Made by a program: the position numbers and the translations under genes. The notes under the pieces were generated by a model. It made no database searches and had not been told where the DNA came from. It saw only the letters and a list, made by a program, of their open reading frames with translations. Positions 1-8,918 of a stretch of 64,000 nt of DNA are shown here, in pieces (the stretch's first letter is position 1; each line of letters begins with the position of its first letter). The stretch is from Sporolactobacillus sp. Y61 (GTDB lineage Bacteria > Bacillota > Bacilli > Bacillales > Sporolactobacillaceae), in NCBI RefSeq assembly GCF_040529185.1, contig NZ_CP159510.1, positions 868,001 through 932,000 on the forward strand, in the 5' to 3' direction.

Positions 1-1221
1 AATAAGTATATTGATCTCTTAGCCAGTGCGTCGGCCGTTAACGTTGGCCACACTCACGAAAAAGTGGTCAGGGCAATCACAGATCAGGCAAAAAAGTTGA
101 TCCACTACACGCCGGCCTATTTTCATCATGTTCCTGAGATCGAGTTATCGAAGAGATTAGCTGAGGTTGCCCCCGGCAATTCGGCAAAAATGGTCAGCTT
201 TGGTAATTCAGGTTCCGATGCAAATGACGCCATTATCAAATTTGCCCGTGCATACACGGGTCGACAGTATATCGTGTCCTATATGGGGTCATATCATGGC
301 TCGACCTATGGTTCGCAAACATTATCAGGAACCAGTTTAAATATGACCAGAAAAATGGGGCCGATGCTGCCGGGTGTGGTTCACGTTCCCTATCCGGATC
401 TTTACCGCCGTTATCCAGGCGAAAGTGAACATGATGTGGCGATGCGGTATTTTGATGGCTTTAAACGTCCCTTTGAGTCATTTCTCCCGGCCGATGAAAC
501 GGCCTGTGTCCTGATTGAACCTGTTCAGGGCGATGGCGGAATCGTTAAAGCTCCCGAAGAATATATGCAGCTCGTTTATAAATTCTGTCATGATCACGGA
601 ATCCTGTTTGCTGTCGATGAAGTGAATCAGGGACTCGGGAGAACAGGAAAAATGTGGGGCATTCAGCAGTACAAAGACATTGAACCCGACTTAATGTCGG
701 TGGGTAAATCACTGGCTTCCGGGCTTCCCCTGAGTGCTATTGTTGGCAAAAAGGAGGTTATGGAGAGTCTGGATGCTCCGGCTCATCTATTTACCACTTC
801 CGGCAACCCGGTTTGTGCAGCAGCTGCATTAGCAACCCTGGATGTCATTAAAGATGAACATCTGGTTGAAAAATCTGCTGAAGATGGCGAGTACGTCAAA
901 CAAAGATTTAAAGAAATGCAAACCAGGCATCCAATGATTGGCGATATTCGCATGTGGGGACTGAATGGGGGCATCGAACTGGTTAAGGATCCGGAGACTA
1001 AAGAACCGGACAATGATGCTGCGACAAAAGTCATCTACTATGCCTTTGATCATGGAGTGGTCATCATCACGCTTGCTGGAAATATATTAAGATTTCAGCC
1101 ACCTTTAGTAATCAGCAGAGAACAGTTGAATCAGGCTCTACAGGTGTTGGACGATGCGTTCACGGCCGTGGAGAACGGTTCTGTAGAAATGCCGTCAGAT
1201 ACAGGAAAGATTGGCTGGTAA
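1..1221 (+). CDS. Class III PLP enzyme, probable isoleucine 2-epimerase (5' end cut by window)
   Basis: The reading frame is open from base 1, so the start lies outside the window; 406 residues are visible. It is a fold-type I class III aminotransferase-like protein. The glycine/serine-rich PLP phosphate site (SGSDANDA) is followed by an Asp in the VDEVNQG motif that contacts the PLP ring nitrogen. The Schiff-base Lys is in SVGKSLASG, at visible residue 236. Most transaminases of this class read DEVQTG here. The EVNQG variant and the overall wording strongly recall the isoleucine 2-epimerase of Lactobacillus buchneri, which racemises the side-chain amino acid rather than transaminating; that match is from memory. 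A GABA or ornithine aminotransferase is the alternative. A strong terminator follows about 100 bases after the stop, and no partner gene is visible. Confidence 0.85.
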   Translation, partial: NKYIDLLASASAVNVGHTHEKVVRAITDQAKKLIHYTPAYFHHVPEIELSKRLAEVAPGNSAKMVSFGNSGSDANDAIIKFARAYTGRQYIVSYMGSYHGSTYGSQTLSGTSLNMTRKMGPMLPGVVHVPYPDLYRRYPGESEHDVAMRYFDGFKRPFESFLPADETACVLIEPVQGDGGIVKAPEEYMQLVYKFCHDHGILFAVDEVNQGLGRTGKMWGIQQYKDIEPDLMSVGKSLASGLPLSAIVGKKEVMESLDAPAHLFTTSGNPVCAAAALATLDVIKDEHLVEKSAEDGEYVKQRFKEMQTRHPMIGDIRMWGLNGGIELVKDPETKEPDNDAATKVIYYAFDHGVVIITLAGNILRFQPPLVISREQLNQALQVLDDAFTAVENGSVEMPSDTGKIGW

Positions 1222-1324
1222 AAGGCAGTAAAAGGCAGACAAATCTAGATGAAGCCAGTGGCAGATCATTCTCTTTTTGCGATGCCGGAGTCTGTTACAC
1301 AGAGAGAAGAATATAGGGGGGTAA

Positions 1325-1359
1325 GGGATGTCTGCCTGATGGTGGACATCCCTTTTTTT
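1325..1359 (+). terminator. Rho-independent terminator
   Basis: A perfect 8-bp stem (GGGATGTC with GACATCCC, 12-base loop) is followed by seven T. It ends the transcript of the PLP enzyme. Confidence 0.85.
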
Positions 1360-1556
1360 GCCATTAGCGCTCATTGCGATGTCAAAAGGGATGATAAGGC
1401 CTTCTGAAATTATTTTTTCCCGAAACAGAGGGCGAATCTGCCGTCGTAAGGTCAAAATTCAGAGACGATTTACCCCCCATCTGAAAAATACAGGAGGAAG
1501 GTGACCTGGGATCCGCTTTTATCGGTTGGGGATCCGGCTAAGCACCTGATCCGATG

Positions 1557-1744
1557 AATAGGCGGAAAAATTCCGCTTACTGAGTCATTAAATTCACGAA
1601 TTGCTGGAATAGGCGGAGAGATTCCGCCTGTTGACTGAAAAAACGGGAAAATGGAGCTTTTTGTCTGGGATAATCGGAAAATTTCCGCTTATATACTCCC
1701 GGAAAGATTTCCGGTCTGCCTCTAACTGAAAGATCTCCGCTTAT
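1557..1744. repeat. Five interspersed GCGGAAA/TTTCCGC palindromes
   Basis: Five imperfect copies of a short palindrome of the form CGGAAA-n-ATTTCCGCTTA are centred near 1569, 1620, 1681, 1706 and 1733. Two begin with AATAGGCGG. Spacing is 51, 61, about 25 and 26 bases. Each copy can fold as a small hairpin. The stretch is non-coding and lies in a 1-kb gap between two genes. Function unknown; see findings. Confidence 0.7.
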
Positions 1745-2218
1745 TTTACTATTTGCCGCGTCACGGCGAACCGTATCGTAAGTAAGTTACGAAAAAAATG
1801 TATATCCACTGCAGGGCTTGCGCTCTGCGTGATGCTGGTGATGGTTCGGGGACGTATCAAAGGAAAGCAACTGGAAAAAATAAGAAGGGATTGCCGTCTG
1901 AAAGGTGATTCACATGCGGCTAACCCTGGCGCATCAGCTATTTAAAAAACCGGGGACTCGTCTGCCTTTTTTCAGCCCATTTGCGGTTCACTGTAAAAAT
2001 CACGAAAAAACCCACCGAATCAGAAGGTAAACCTGTGACCATCTGGAAAAGCTGCGCCGCTTAGATGGGCGTGACGAAAAAAATCAACATCGCAAAAAAC
2101 TCCATTTGCATGAATCTGTGGTGGATTTGCCGGATGTGCTATGATAATACGTATAGAGAAAATGGGATCGATCACTACCCCGGGTTGAGGTCGGGCTAAA
2201 GAAAGAGAGGCTTAAAAC
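1745..2218. other. Intergenic stretch with no recognised gene
   Basis: No convincing coding frame, RNA gene or riboswitch was recognised. The last 60 bases hold A+T-rich promoter-like sequence and the AAGAGAGG ribosome binding site of the next gene. Confidence 0.5.
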
Positions 2219-2710
2219 ATGGCAAAAAAAAGAACCAAAAAAACGAATGCTATGCGCCTGTTAGATACCGAACACATTGACTATCGTATTGAAACCTATG
2301 ATATCAGTGATGGTTTGATCGATGGTATTTCAGTTGCGAAAAAATGCGGAGAGGACCCGAAAAATGTCTATAAGACACTGGTCACTCAGGGGCACAGCGG
2401 TGAGCTGTATGTCTTTGTCGTTCCCGTAGCAGCTGAACTGGATCTGAAGAAAGCGGCTGTGAGTGTTGGTGAAAAGAAGATTGAAATGATTCATGTGAAG
2501 GATATTGAAAAGTATACAGGCTATGTCCGCGGCGGCTGTTCACCGGTCGGTATGAAAAAAGCCTATCCGACCATTATTGACGCTTCCGCCGAAGCCATGG
2601 ATCATATTGCCGTCAGCGGCGGGAAAAAAGGGACGCAGATCATCCTTCTGCCGGCTGATCTTTTGAAAGCCGCCCATGGTTCATACCATCATATTGTTAA
2701 AAGTGAATAA
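2219..2710 (+). CDS. ybaK: Cys-tRNA(Pro) deacylase, YbaK/EbsC family
   Basis: 163 residues, full length for the family. YbaK-type proteins hydrolyse Cys-tRNA(Pro), a mischarging product of prolyl-tRNA synthetase, in the cytoplasm. The conserved Lys that family studies place in the active site is in NVYKTLV (K52). The glycine-rich GGCSPVG loop that cradles the tRNA 3' end is near residue 105. The N-terminus is strongly basic (MAKKRTKKTN). Start chosen at ATG 2219, 9 bases after AAGAGAGG. It is a single-gene transcript closed by a terminator at 2768. Cell-wall names such as EbsC come from older enterococcal work; the deacylase role is the better-supported one. Confidence 0.9.
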   Translation: MAKKRTKKTNAMRLLDTEHIDYRIETYDISDGLIDGISVAKKCGEDPKNVYKTLVTQGHSGELYVFVVPVAAELDLKKAAVSVGEKKIEMIHVKDIEKYTGYVRGGCSPVGMKKAYPTIIDASAEAMDHIAVSGGKKGTQIILLPADLLKAAHGSYHHIVKSE

Positions 2711-2767
2711 GTGAAGTGTATCCGGCTATCTGTTTTGCCGATGAATGGGCGATAGGCCCGCGAGAAT

Positions 2768-2801
2768 AACCGTCCCTGTAACAAATCGGAGACGGTTTTT
2801 T
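2768..2801 (+). terminator. Rho-independent terminator
   Basis: Stem AACCGTC/GACGGTT with a 16-base loop and a T run to 2801, downstream of the tRNA deacylase gene. Confidence 0.7.
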
Positions 2802-2886
2802 ACGTCCGGATTTCTGATGCTTATACTTCTGACATCATACATTCAACAGGGTGCCATAACTTAAATACATCATTTAAAAGATGCAA

Positions 2887-2902
2887 GTGAAAGCGTATAC
2901 AT
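2887..2902 (+). promoter_or_regulatory. CcpA cre-like site upstream of cstA
   Basis: TGAAAGCGTATACAT fits the Bacillus cre consensus WTGNAANCGNWNNCWW except for the first base. It lies about 390 bases before the cstA start. B. subtilis cstA is, as I recall, under CcpA control, which makes the site plausible. Binding is inferred. Confidence 0.5.
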
Positions 2903-3013
2903 GATAAAATAATAAATGTGACATAAGTGTGACAAATGGAACAGTTTGCTTAACGAATAATGAAGACATGACGCCATACAGGGGAGGGGTGTCGCTGAAT
3001 GTATGCAGAAACT

Positions 3014-3043
3014 GTTATATAACAAAAATAATAGTTATATAAC
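3014..3043. promoter_or_regulatory. Twin GTTATATAAC palindromes in the cstA leader
   Basis: Two identical 10-bp palindromes sit at 3014-3023 and 3034-3043, exactly 20 bp apart, so they face the same side of the helix. They lie 247 bases upstream of the cstA start. The arrangement looks like a paired operator for a dimeric regulator, but no regulator gene is adjacent. Confidence 0.4.
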
Positions 3044-3289
3044 ATTGTCGGGCGGATCTTACTGTAACGATGAAGAAAAGCCTGTGTGCCGGCAAGCTTA
3101 AGATGCTGCTGAAAGCTAAATTTTTCTGATGATTTTTTCTTTAAAACTTTATACTTTCTGAAAAGTAAAATGAAAAAGCTCTGCTCCTTTAAATGACGAT
3201 CATTCAGGGATTTCAATGGAGAACAACACCGGTAAGAGGATCAGGTGCTCATTCATTCAAAGCAGAGCCAAAAGAAAAGAGGAGAGTCA

Positions 3290-5086
3290 ATGAATGCGAT
3301 AACTATCGTTATTGGATCGATCTGTATTCTGGCAATCGCTTATCGTCTGTATGGGGTGTTTATGGCAAACAGAGTCCTGCGTCTGAATGACAGGACTATG
3401 ACACCGGCACATGCTCTTGCGGACGGTAAAGACTATGTGCCCACCAACCGCTGGGTCGTCTTCGGACATCATTTTGCGGCTATTGCGGCAGCAGGTCCTC
3501 TTGTTGGACCGGTTCTGGCCGCTCAGTTCGGTTATCTGCCGGGACTGTTATGGCTGTTGATCGGAGCAGTGATCGGCGGTGCGGTGCACGACATGGTTGT
3601 TTTGTACGCTTCAATGCGCCATCAGGGGAAATCGTTGTCGAAAGTAGCGAAAACGGAAATGGGTCCTGTCGCCGGGTTTTGTACGGGACTGGCGATGCTG
3701 TTCATCATCACGATCACGATGGCCGGTCTGTCCATGGTTGTATTGAATGCCCTGACTCGTAATCCATGGGGGACGTTCACTGTCGCCATGACCATCCCGA
3801 TCGCGATGGGCGTCGGTCTTTATTATCGAAAAACGGGTAATCTGAAGATCGCATCAACGGTCGGCTTTCTTCTAATTATGCTTGCCGTTTTTGTCGGACC
3901 ATATATTCAGGACACAGCACTCGGGCATTTCCTGACACTGGACACGCAGACGCTGTCCATTATTCTGCCGGTGTACGCCTTTTTCGCTGCGGCACTCCCG
4001 GTCTGGCTGCTTCTTACTCCGCGTGATTATTTAAGCTCATTTATGAAAATTGGTGTGTTTGCTGCACTTATTATCGGTGTTTTTATGATTAATCCGCTCA
4101 TCCGCATGCCTGCCCTGACTGAATTTACCGGAGGTGGCGGTCCGGTCATCGGCGGTCCTGTCTGGCCGTTTATTTCGATCACGATCGCATGTGGTGCGAT
4201 TTCCGGATTTCACGCCTTCATCAGTTCCGGAACCACTCCAAAGATGCTTGATCGCTGGACGGATATCAAAATGGTCGGTTTTGGTGCTATGCTGGTTGAA
4301 TGTCTGGTAGGTGTCATGGCTTTGATTGCTGCGACCGCCTTGCATCCTGCAGACTATTTCGCCATCAATTCAGCGCCTGAGGTATTCCAATCACTGGGCA
4401 TGAATGTGGTCAACCTTCCGCAGCTGAATCAGGAGATTGGTCTCGCGCTGGAGGGGCGTACCGGCGGCGCAGTCACGCTTGCTGTCGGTATGACCTATAT
4501 TTTTACCAGTATTCAGTGGTTCAGTCATCTTGCGCCATACTTCTTCCAGTTTGTGATTCTGTTCGAGGCCGTATTTATTCTTACTGCCATCGATGCGGGA
4601 ACGCGTGTAGCACGTTATCTTATTCAGGACTTCTTCGGTGAATTTTATAAACCACTGAAAAATGTGAACTGGCTTCCGGGCTCCATTTTTGCCAGTTTGC
4701 TCGCCTGTCTTTTCTGGGGTTATCTGGTCTATTCGGGTGATATCGGGTCGATCTGGGTCCTGTTCGGCGTATCCAATCAGCTGATGGCCTCAATCGGTCT
4801 GATTGTCGGTGGCACATTCGTCCTGAAAATTGCAACAAAACGGCGCTATATGCTGACCTGTCTGATTCCGCTCGCTTATCTGTATGTCACAGTTAACGTA
4901 GCCGGCTACTGGATGATCACCAATGTTTATCTAAATCCCGAGGCGGCCGGATTCAACGTACTCAATGCGGTACTGTCAATCATCATGCTCATTCTCGGAC
5001 TTGTGATCATGATTACAGCGGTAAAAAAATGGCTGGAGATGTGGCGTGGGCCGCGCCTTCAGGCAGATAAAGCAACGGCCGGCTGA
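3290..5086 (+). CDS. cstA: CstA-family carbon-starvation peptide/pyruvate transporter
   Basis: 598 residues. CstA/BtsT-family carriers take up peptides or pyruvate when preferred carbon runs out and sit in the cytoplasmic membrane. The protein is a chain of hydrophobic segments with the family's early polar signature VFGHHFAAIAAAGPLVGPVLAA near residues 57-78 (split by one membrane entry) and a long run of further segments ending in a short basic tail. The frame is open 15 codons upstream of 3290, but ATG 3290 is 4 bases after AGAGGAGAG and gives the usual MNAITIVIGS N-terminus, so that start is preferred. It is monocistronic, with a cre-like site and a paired palindrome in its long leader and a strong terminator at 5097. 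Confidence 0.92.
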   Translation: MNAITIVIGSICILAIAYRLYGVFMANRVLRLNDRTMTPAHALADGKDYVPTNRWVVFGHHFAAIAAAGPLVGPVLAAQFGYLPGLLWLLIGAVIGGAVHDMVVLYASMRHQGKSLSKVAKTEMGPVAGFCTGLAMLFIITITMAGLSMVVLNALTRNPWGTFTVAMTIPIAMGVGLYYRKTGNLKIASTVGFLLIMLAVFVGPYIQDTALGHFLTLDTQTLSIILPVYAFFAAALPVWLLLTPRDYLSSFMKIGVFAALIIGVFMINPLIRMPALTEFTGGGGPVIGGPVWPFISITIACGAISGFHAFISSGTTPKMLDRWTDIKMVGFGAMLVECLVGVMALIAATALHPADYFAINSAPEVFQSLGMNVVNLPQLNQEIGLALEGRTGGAVTLAVGMTYIFTSIQWFSHLAPYFFQFVILFEAVFILTAIDAGTRVARYLIQDFFGEFYKPLKNVNWLPGSIFASLLACLFWGYLVYSGDIGSIWVLFGVSNQLMASIGLIVGGTFVLKIATKRRYMLTCLIPLAYLYVTVNVAGYWMITNVYLNPEAAGFNVLNAVLSIIMLILGLVIMITAVKKWLEMWRGPRLQADKATAG

Positions 5087-5096
5087 AAAAGAAGAG

Positions 5097-5134
5097 AAAA
5101 AAGCGGGATGCCCGGATGGGTGTCCCGCTTTTTT
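5097..5134 (+). terminator. Bidirectional-type terminator
   Basis: A 12-bp stem (AAAAAAGCGGGA with TCCCGCTTTTTT) just after the cstA stop. Confidence 0.9.
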
Positions 5135-5189
5135 GCTGTTTGCGTTACAATAATGTAGGGTGAAACACCGGGAAGGGAAGACGGACGGT

Positions 5190-5519
5190 ATGGCTGAACA
5201 GATTCAGGTCCATGGGGTGGACACGGACAACGAAACACGCTGCACGCATTATCATTCACTGCTCGATATTGTTGCCATTAAATTTAAATGCTGTGGTGAA
5301 TATTATTCATGTTACTCGTGCCATGAGGAACTGGCGGGTCATAAAGCGCAGCCCTGGCCGCCTGAGTCGTTTGATGAACATGCCGTCATGTGCGGCTCCT
5401 GTAAATACGAGATGACGATCCGCGAGTATCTGGGCTGTCAGGCACATTGTCCTTCGTGCGGAGCCGCATTTAATCCTGGATGTGCCCTCCATTATCCGTT
5501 ATATTTTGAAATGGAATGA
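5190..5519 (+). CDS. CHY-type zinc-finger protein
   Basis: 109 residues. CHY zinc-finger domains bind several Zn ions through Cys and His; in eukaryotes the family includes Hot13, and the bacterial role is not known. The protein opens with the diagnostic CTHYHS motif. A series of Cys pairs follows (FKCCGEYYSCYSCH, MCGSCKYEM, CPSCGAAF), spaced as in the family, and the H at HEELAGH is also conserved. GTG 5160 in the same frame would add 10 residues, but ATG 5190 follows a GGAAGGGAAG stretch and starts right before the domain. It lies between cstA and a convergent unknown gene and is not obviously part of an operon. Confidence 0.85.
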   Translation: MAEQIQVHGVDTDNETRCTHYHSLLDIVAIKFKCCGEYYSCYSCHEELAGHKAQPWPPESFDEHAVMCGSCKYEMTIREYLGCQAHCPSCGAAFNPGCALHYPLYFEME

Positions 5520-5532
5520 CAGGGCTTATCTT

Positions 5533-5564
5533 AGAAAAAAAGAAGCCCTCCATCGAAGGGTTCT
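5533..5564 (-). terminator. Terminator of the 129-residue unknown gene
   Basis: On the minus strand AGAACCCT pairs with AGGGcTTCT (one bulge), followed by seven T. Confidence 0.75.
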
Positions 5565-5577
5565 ATTGATTATACGA

Positions 5578-5967
5578 TTATACATATCTTCTGATTCCGT
5601 AAAGGCCTTTGATCTCTTCAGGCGTCTTTCCCCGTACGAGCAAACAGAAGTTTTCGTAGCCAATCTCACGATGGGCATCCATCACTTTTTCGAGTGCCGC
5701 AAGTCCTTCAGGGTGTTTGTGGATTTTTTCAATTTCACTTTTATATAGATCAATGATCGATCGCTGAACAAAGTGAGGGGCAAAATGCTCGGCGTATTGG
5801 TCATTACCCCGAATCAGGCCACAAAGATATTCGTATTTAAACTGCAGCTGGCGGGTGAAATTCACCAGATGGAGCAGACGGTAGTACGTATTAGGATAAT
5901 GATCCTTAAACTTGTCAACGTCGACCTCAGCATCTCTGAGCTCCTGTATACTGCTGATTGTTTTCAT
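5578..5967 (-). CDS. Unknown 129-residue cytoplasmic protein
   Basis: I do not recognise the family. The protein is soluble, rich in charged and aromatic residues, and predicted to be helical. The centre carries YYRLLHLVNFTRQLQFKYEY (residues 28-47), a pattern of aromatic and basic positions that suggests a helical bundle. The C-terminus is basic (YGIRRYV). The gene looks real: it has a good ribosome binding site (AAAGGGGAG ahead of ATG 5967), its own terminator and coding-like codon use. It is convergent with the CHY protein and divergent from helD. No signal peptide or membrane segment. Confidence 0.7.
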   Translation of the reverse strand: MKTISSIQELRDAEVDVDKFKDHYPNTYYRLLHLVNFTRQLQFKYEYLCGLIRGNDQYAEHFAPHFVQRSIIDLYKSEIEKIHKHPEGLAALEKVMDAHREIGYENFCLLVRGKTPEEIKGLYGIRRYV

Positions 5968-6256
5968 TTGGCGCTCCCCTTTCTGTCAGTCATCATCCGT
6001 ATCGAACAGACATGATCTGTTAATCATAGTATGAGCCAAAGGCAATGCCTCAGGCAATATCCTTTATTTAAAATTTTTGTGAAGTCAAGTATTCATCGTT
6101 TGATTAAGCGTTTGAGGGTCAAATAAATGTATCTCAATTGTGTCTGATTCTAGAGTAGCTCATTTTACGTTTCCTGTAAAATGTATCTTTATTATGATAA
6201 TCATGCTGTTAAAGTATGATTCTGCCCCTTCTTCGGGGTGTGCGGACCTGAATGCG

Positions 6257-6285
6257 TTGAAAGTTCCGGCTGATCGTGTTATAGT
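6257..6285 (+). promoter_or_regulatory. Sigma-A promoter of helD
   Basis: TTGAAA (6257-6262) and TATAGT (6280-6285) are separated by 17 bases. The start codon of helD is about 125 bases downstream. The rest of the 440-base gap (5968-6411) shows no gene. Confidence 0.7.
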
Positions 6286-6411
6286 GAAAAAAATTGAAAG
6301 TTAACTGATCGATTAGCCAGACCAATTTTTAACATAACATAAATACATTAATATGTCAAGTAGAAAATAAAAAAACAGAAGATGATATATATAATAAAGA
6401 GGTGTCATGAA

Positions 6412-8742
6412 ATGGGACAGGATGAGCAGAAAAGAGAACAGAACCGGGTCAATGAAGTGCGCGACGTCATCGGAGAGAAGATTTCAAAAATCACTGGAAA
6501 CAAAGAACAGGTTACCCACGGGATTGTTGATATCCGGAAGAATTTTTTTGAAGATGTCACGGTCAATCTGGATGAAACAGATGATGTGTATGAAACGCAG
6601 GCAAGCATCAAGCAGCAGGCCGAGCTGCTGTCAGAACGTGAACGACGCCACGGTCAGATGACCCGCCAGCTGAAGACGTTATACCGACTCCAGGAATCTC
6701 CCTACTTCGGAAGGATCGATTTTCACGAAGAAGGTGAAGAAAAGACAGAATCCTTGTATATCGGTATGGGGTCGCTCATGGATGGACGTGATGAGGATTT
6801 TTTGATTTATGACTGGCGGGCGCCAATATCCAGTATGTATTATGATTATGCGCCGGGTCCGGCTCACTATCAGTCGCTTGATGGTGAAATCAGAGGAACG
6901 ATGGAATTGAAGCGGCAGTTTATTATTCATAATGGCCGGATCAAAGGGATGTTTGATACTGGCCTGACGATTGGCGACACGCTGCTTCAGGCACTACTCG
7001 GCAGTCGCGCCTCCTCCCATATGAAGACGATTGTAGCGACGATACAGAAAGAGCAGAATCAGATCATACGCAATGAACAGGATCGTTATCTGATCGTCCA
7101 GGGCGCAGCGGGAAGCGGAAAAACATCGGCTGCACTGCAAAGGGTTGCTTTCCTTCTGTACCGTAACCGAAAAACGCTGCGTTCCGATAACATGCTATTA
7201 TTTTCACCTAATCCGCTTTTTACGAGCTTTATTTCCAATGTACTCCCTGAACTCGGAGAAGAAAATGTGGTACAGACCACGTTCAAAGATTTTATTCAGG
7301 ATCGGATCGGACGCGATCTGCAGATGGAAAATCCATTTGACCAGACGGAGTCCTGTATGACAATGGAAGACGGTCAGGCGAGCCGCGTGAGGACGGAGGG
7401 TATTCGCTATAAAGCCTCACCGGCTTACACGGCGCTGATTGATCAGTGGCTTGAAACGCTTAAAAATGATGGAATGATTTTCCGCGATGTCATGTTTCGC
7501 AATCAGGTCATTGTTTCCGGAGAGGACATTCGGCGCTATTTTTACGCTCTGCCGCATGATACGGCAATCTTAAACCGTCTTGAAGATGTACGGGACTGGC
7601 TGCTTCGCCGGGTTAATGTCTTCGCTAAAAAAGAGCGCAGAAAAGACTGGGTCCTTGAAGAAGGCGGATTACTGGATAAAGCGGATTATGCACAAGTCTT
7701 TGAGAAACTGCAGCAGAAGAAGCAGTTTAGTGAGGATACATTTGACGACTATGACCGTGAAGAAGCGATGCTGCGCAAAATCGTTATGAACCGGCGAATT
7801 AAACCCATCCGCAGATGGGTAAAACGGCTGGATTTTGTGAACAGCCAGAAGATCTACTCAGAAATTTTCTATCGAAAGCAGGAAAAGGGACGTGTTCCTG
7901 ATCACTGGAAGGAGATCTGCCGCCAGACGAGGATGCGTTTTGAGGAGGGCGACTGCCCATGGGAGGACGCTATACCTTACCTTTATCTGAAGGAAAAAGT
8001 ACAGGGACGAAAGGGTAATCATGAGATCCGACATCTGATCATTGATGAGGCGCAGGACTACTCACCTGTTCAGCTCGCTTATCTGCAGGCGGCCTTCCCG
8101 CACGCCAGTATGACCATTCTCGGCGATATGAATCAGGCAGTTTATACCCAGAGCTTTGCGGGAGAAACGATGTTATCGGAGAAGCTGTATCCTGCAGAGG
8201 AAGTGCGAAAGCTGAAGCTTCTGCGCAGTTACCGTTCGACAAAAGAAATTATGGAATTTGCCCGTGATATTGTTCCGGGCGGTGAACGAATCGAACCATT
8301 TGAGCGGAGTGGAAAGCTTCCGGAACTGATTCGGCTTCCTGAACACCTTAAGAGGGAAACGGTGCTCAGGAAAATTGATGCTTTGCGGGCAGAAGGGTTT
8401 GAAAGTATTGCCCTGATCGGCAAGACGATGAAGGAATGCCGCGAAGCTTATGATCTGCTTGAACCTCGGACCGATGTCCGGCTGGTCACTCAGGCGACCT
8501 ATCAGTTTGAGAAGGGGTTCATTATCATTCCGGCTTATCTTGCAAAAGGCATCGAGTTTGACGCGGCGATCATTTATGATGCATCAGCGGAGAATTTTCA
8601 CCGGGAAAATGAGCGGACCGTTTTCTATACCGCCTGCACCCGGGCGATGCATGAGCTGGTCCTGCTGTGTTCAGGGAGAGAGACGCCGTTTTTGAGCCAT
8701 GTCTCTGAGGAACATTTTGTCCGCCGGATTATTCGGGAGTAA
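6412..8742 (+). CDS. helD: HelD, RNA polymerase-recycling UvrD-like ATPase
   Basis: 776 residues, almost the same length as B. subtilis HelD (774). HelD is a superfamily 1 motor that pushes into stalled RNA polymerase and releases it from nucleic acid; some relatives also protect against rifamycins. The N-terminal 120 residues are charged and coiled-coil-like (residues about 55-105), matching the arm that enters the polymerase secondary channel. Walker A is GAAGSGKT at 231-238, Walker B is IIDEAQD with DEAQD at 545-549, and the later SF1 motifs (LRSYRST, AKGIEFDAAI, TACTRA) are all present. Upstream in-frame codons exist, but ATG 6412 lies 7 bases after AAAGAGGTG and is chosen. It has its own promoter and terminator. 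Confidence 0.93.
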   Translation: MGQDEQKREQNRVNEVRDVIGEKISKITGNKEQVTHGIVDIRKNFFEDVTVNLDETDDVYETQASIKQQAELLSERERRHGQMTRQLKTLYRLQESPYFGRIDFHEEGEEKTESLYIGMGSLMDGRDEDFLIYDWRAPISSMYYDYAPGPAHYQSLDGEIRGTMELKRQFIIHNGRIKGMFDTGLTIGDTLLQALLGSRASSHMKTIVATIQKEQNQIIRNEQDRYLIVQGAAGSGKTSAALQRVAFLLYRNRKTLRSDNMLLFSPNPLFTSFISNVLPELGEENVVQTTFKDFIQDRIGRDLQMENPFDQTESCMTMEDGQASRVRTEGIRYKASPAYTALIDQWLETLKNDGMIFRDVMFRNQVIVSGEDIRRYFYALPHDTAILNRLEDVRDWLLRRVNVFAKKERRKDWVLEEGGLLDKADYAQVFEKLQQKKQFSEDTFDDYDREEAMLRKIVMNRRIKPIRRWVKRLDFVNSQKIYSEIFYRKQEKGRVPDHWKEICRQTRMRFEEGDCPWEDAIPYLYLKEKVQGRKGNHEIRHLIIDEAQDYSPVQLAYLQAAFPHASMTILGDMNQAVYTQSFAGETMLSEKLYPAEEVRKLKLLRSYRSTKEIMEFARDIVPGGERIEPFERSGKLPELIRLPEHLKRETVLRKIDALRAEGFESIALIGKTMKECREAYDLLEPRTDVRLVTQATYQFEKGFIIIPAYLAKGIEFDAAIIYDASAENFHRENERTVFYTACTRAMHELVLLCSGRETPFLSHVSEEHFVRRIIRE

Positions 8743-8866
8743 GCGGCCGGCCGGGCGGACTGGGGTTGCTCTATCCCTGATTGGCGGAGCCCGGGCGATG
8801 TACTCAAGAATAAAGAGAAAGAACGGACAAAAACGAATCCATTCCTCATAATAAATAACATTTGGC

Positions 8867-8902
8867 CCCTGATCATGGTAAGATTTGATCAGGGTCTTTT
8901 TT
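8867..8902 (+). terminator. Terminator between helD and sortase
   Basis: A 9-bp stem CCCTGATCA/TGATCAGGG with a short loop and a T-rich tail, 125 bases after the helD stop. Confidence 0.8.
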
Positions 8903-8918
8903 AAAAGGCGGGTTGATG

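Noticed and set aside
2950..3216. Minus-strand frame of 88 residues upstream of cstA
   Set aside because: It runs through the A+T-rich leader with the twin palindromes; no start signals.
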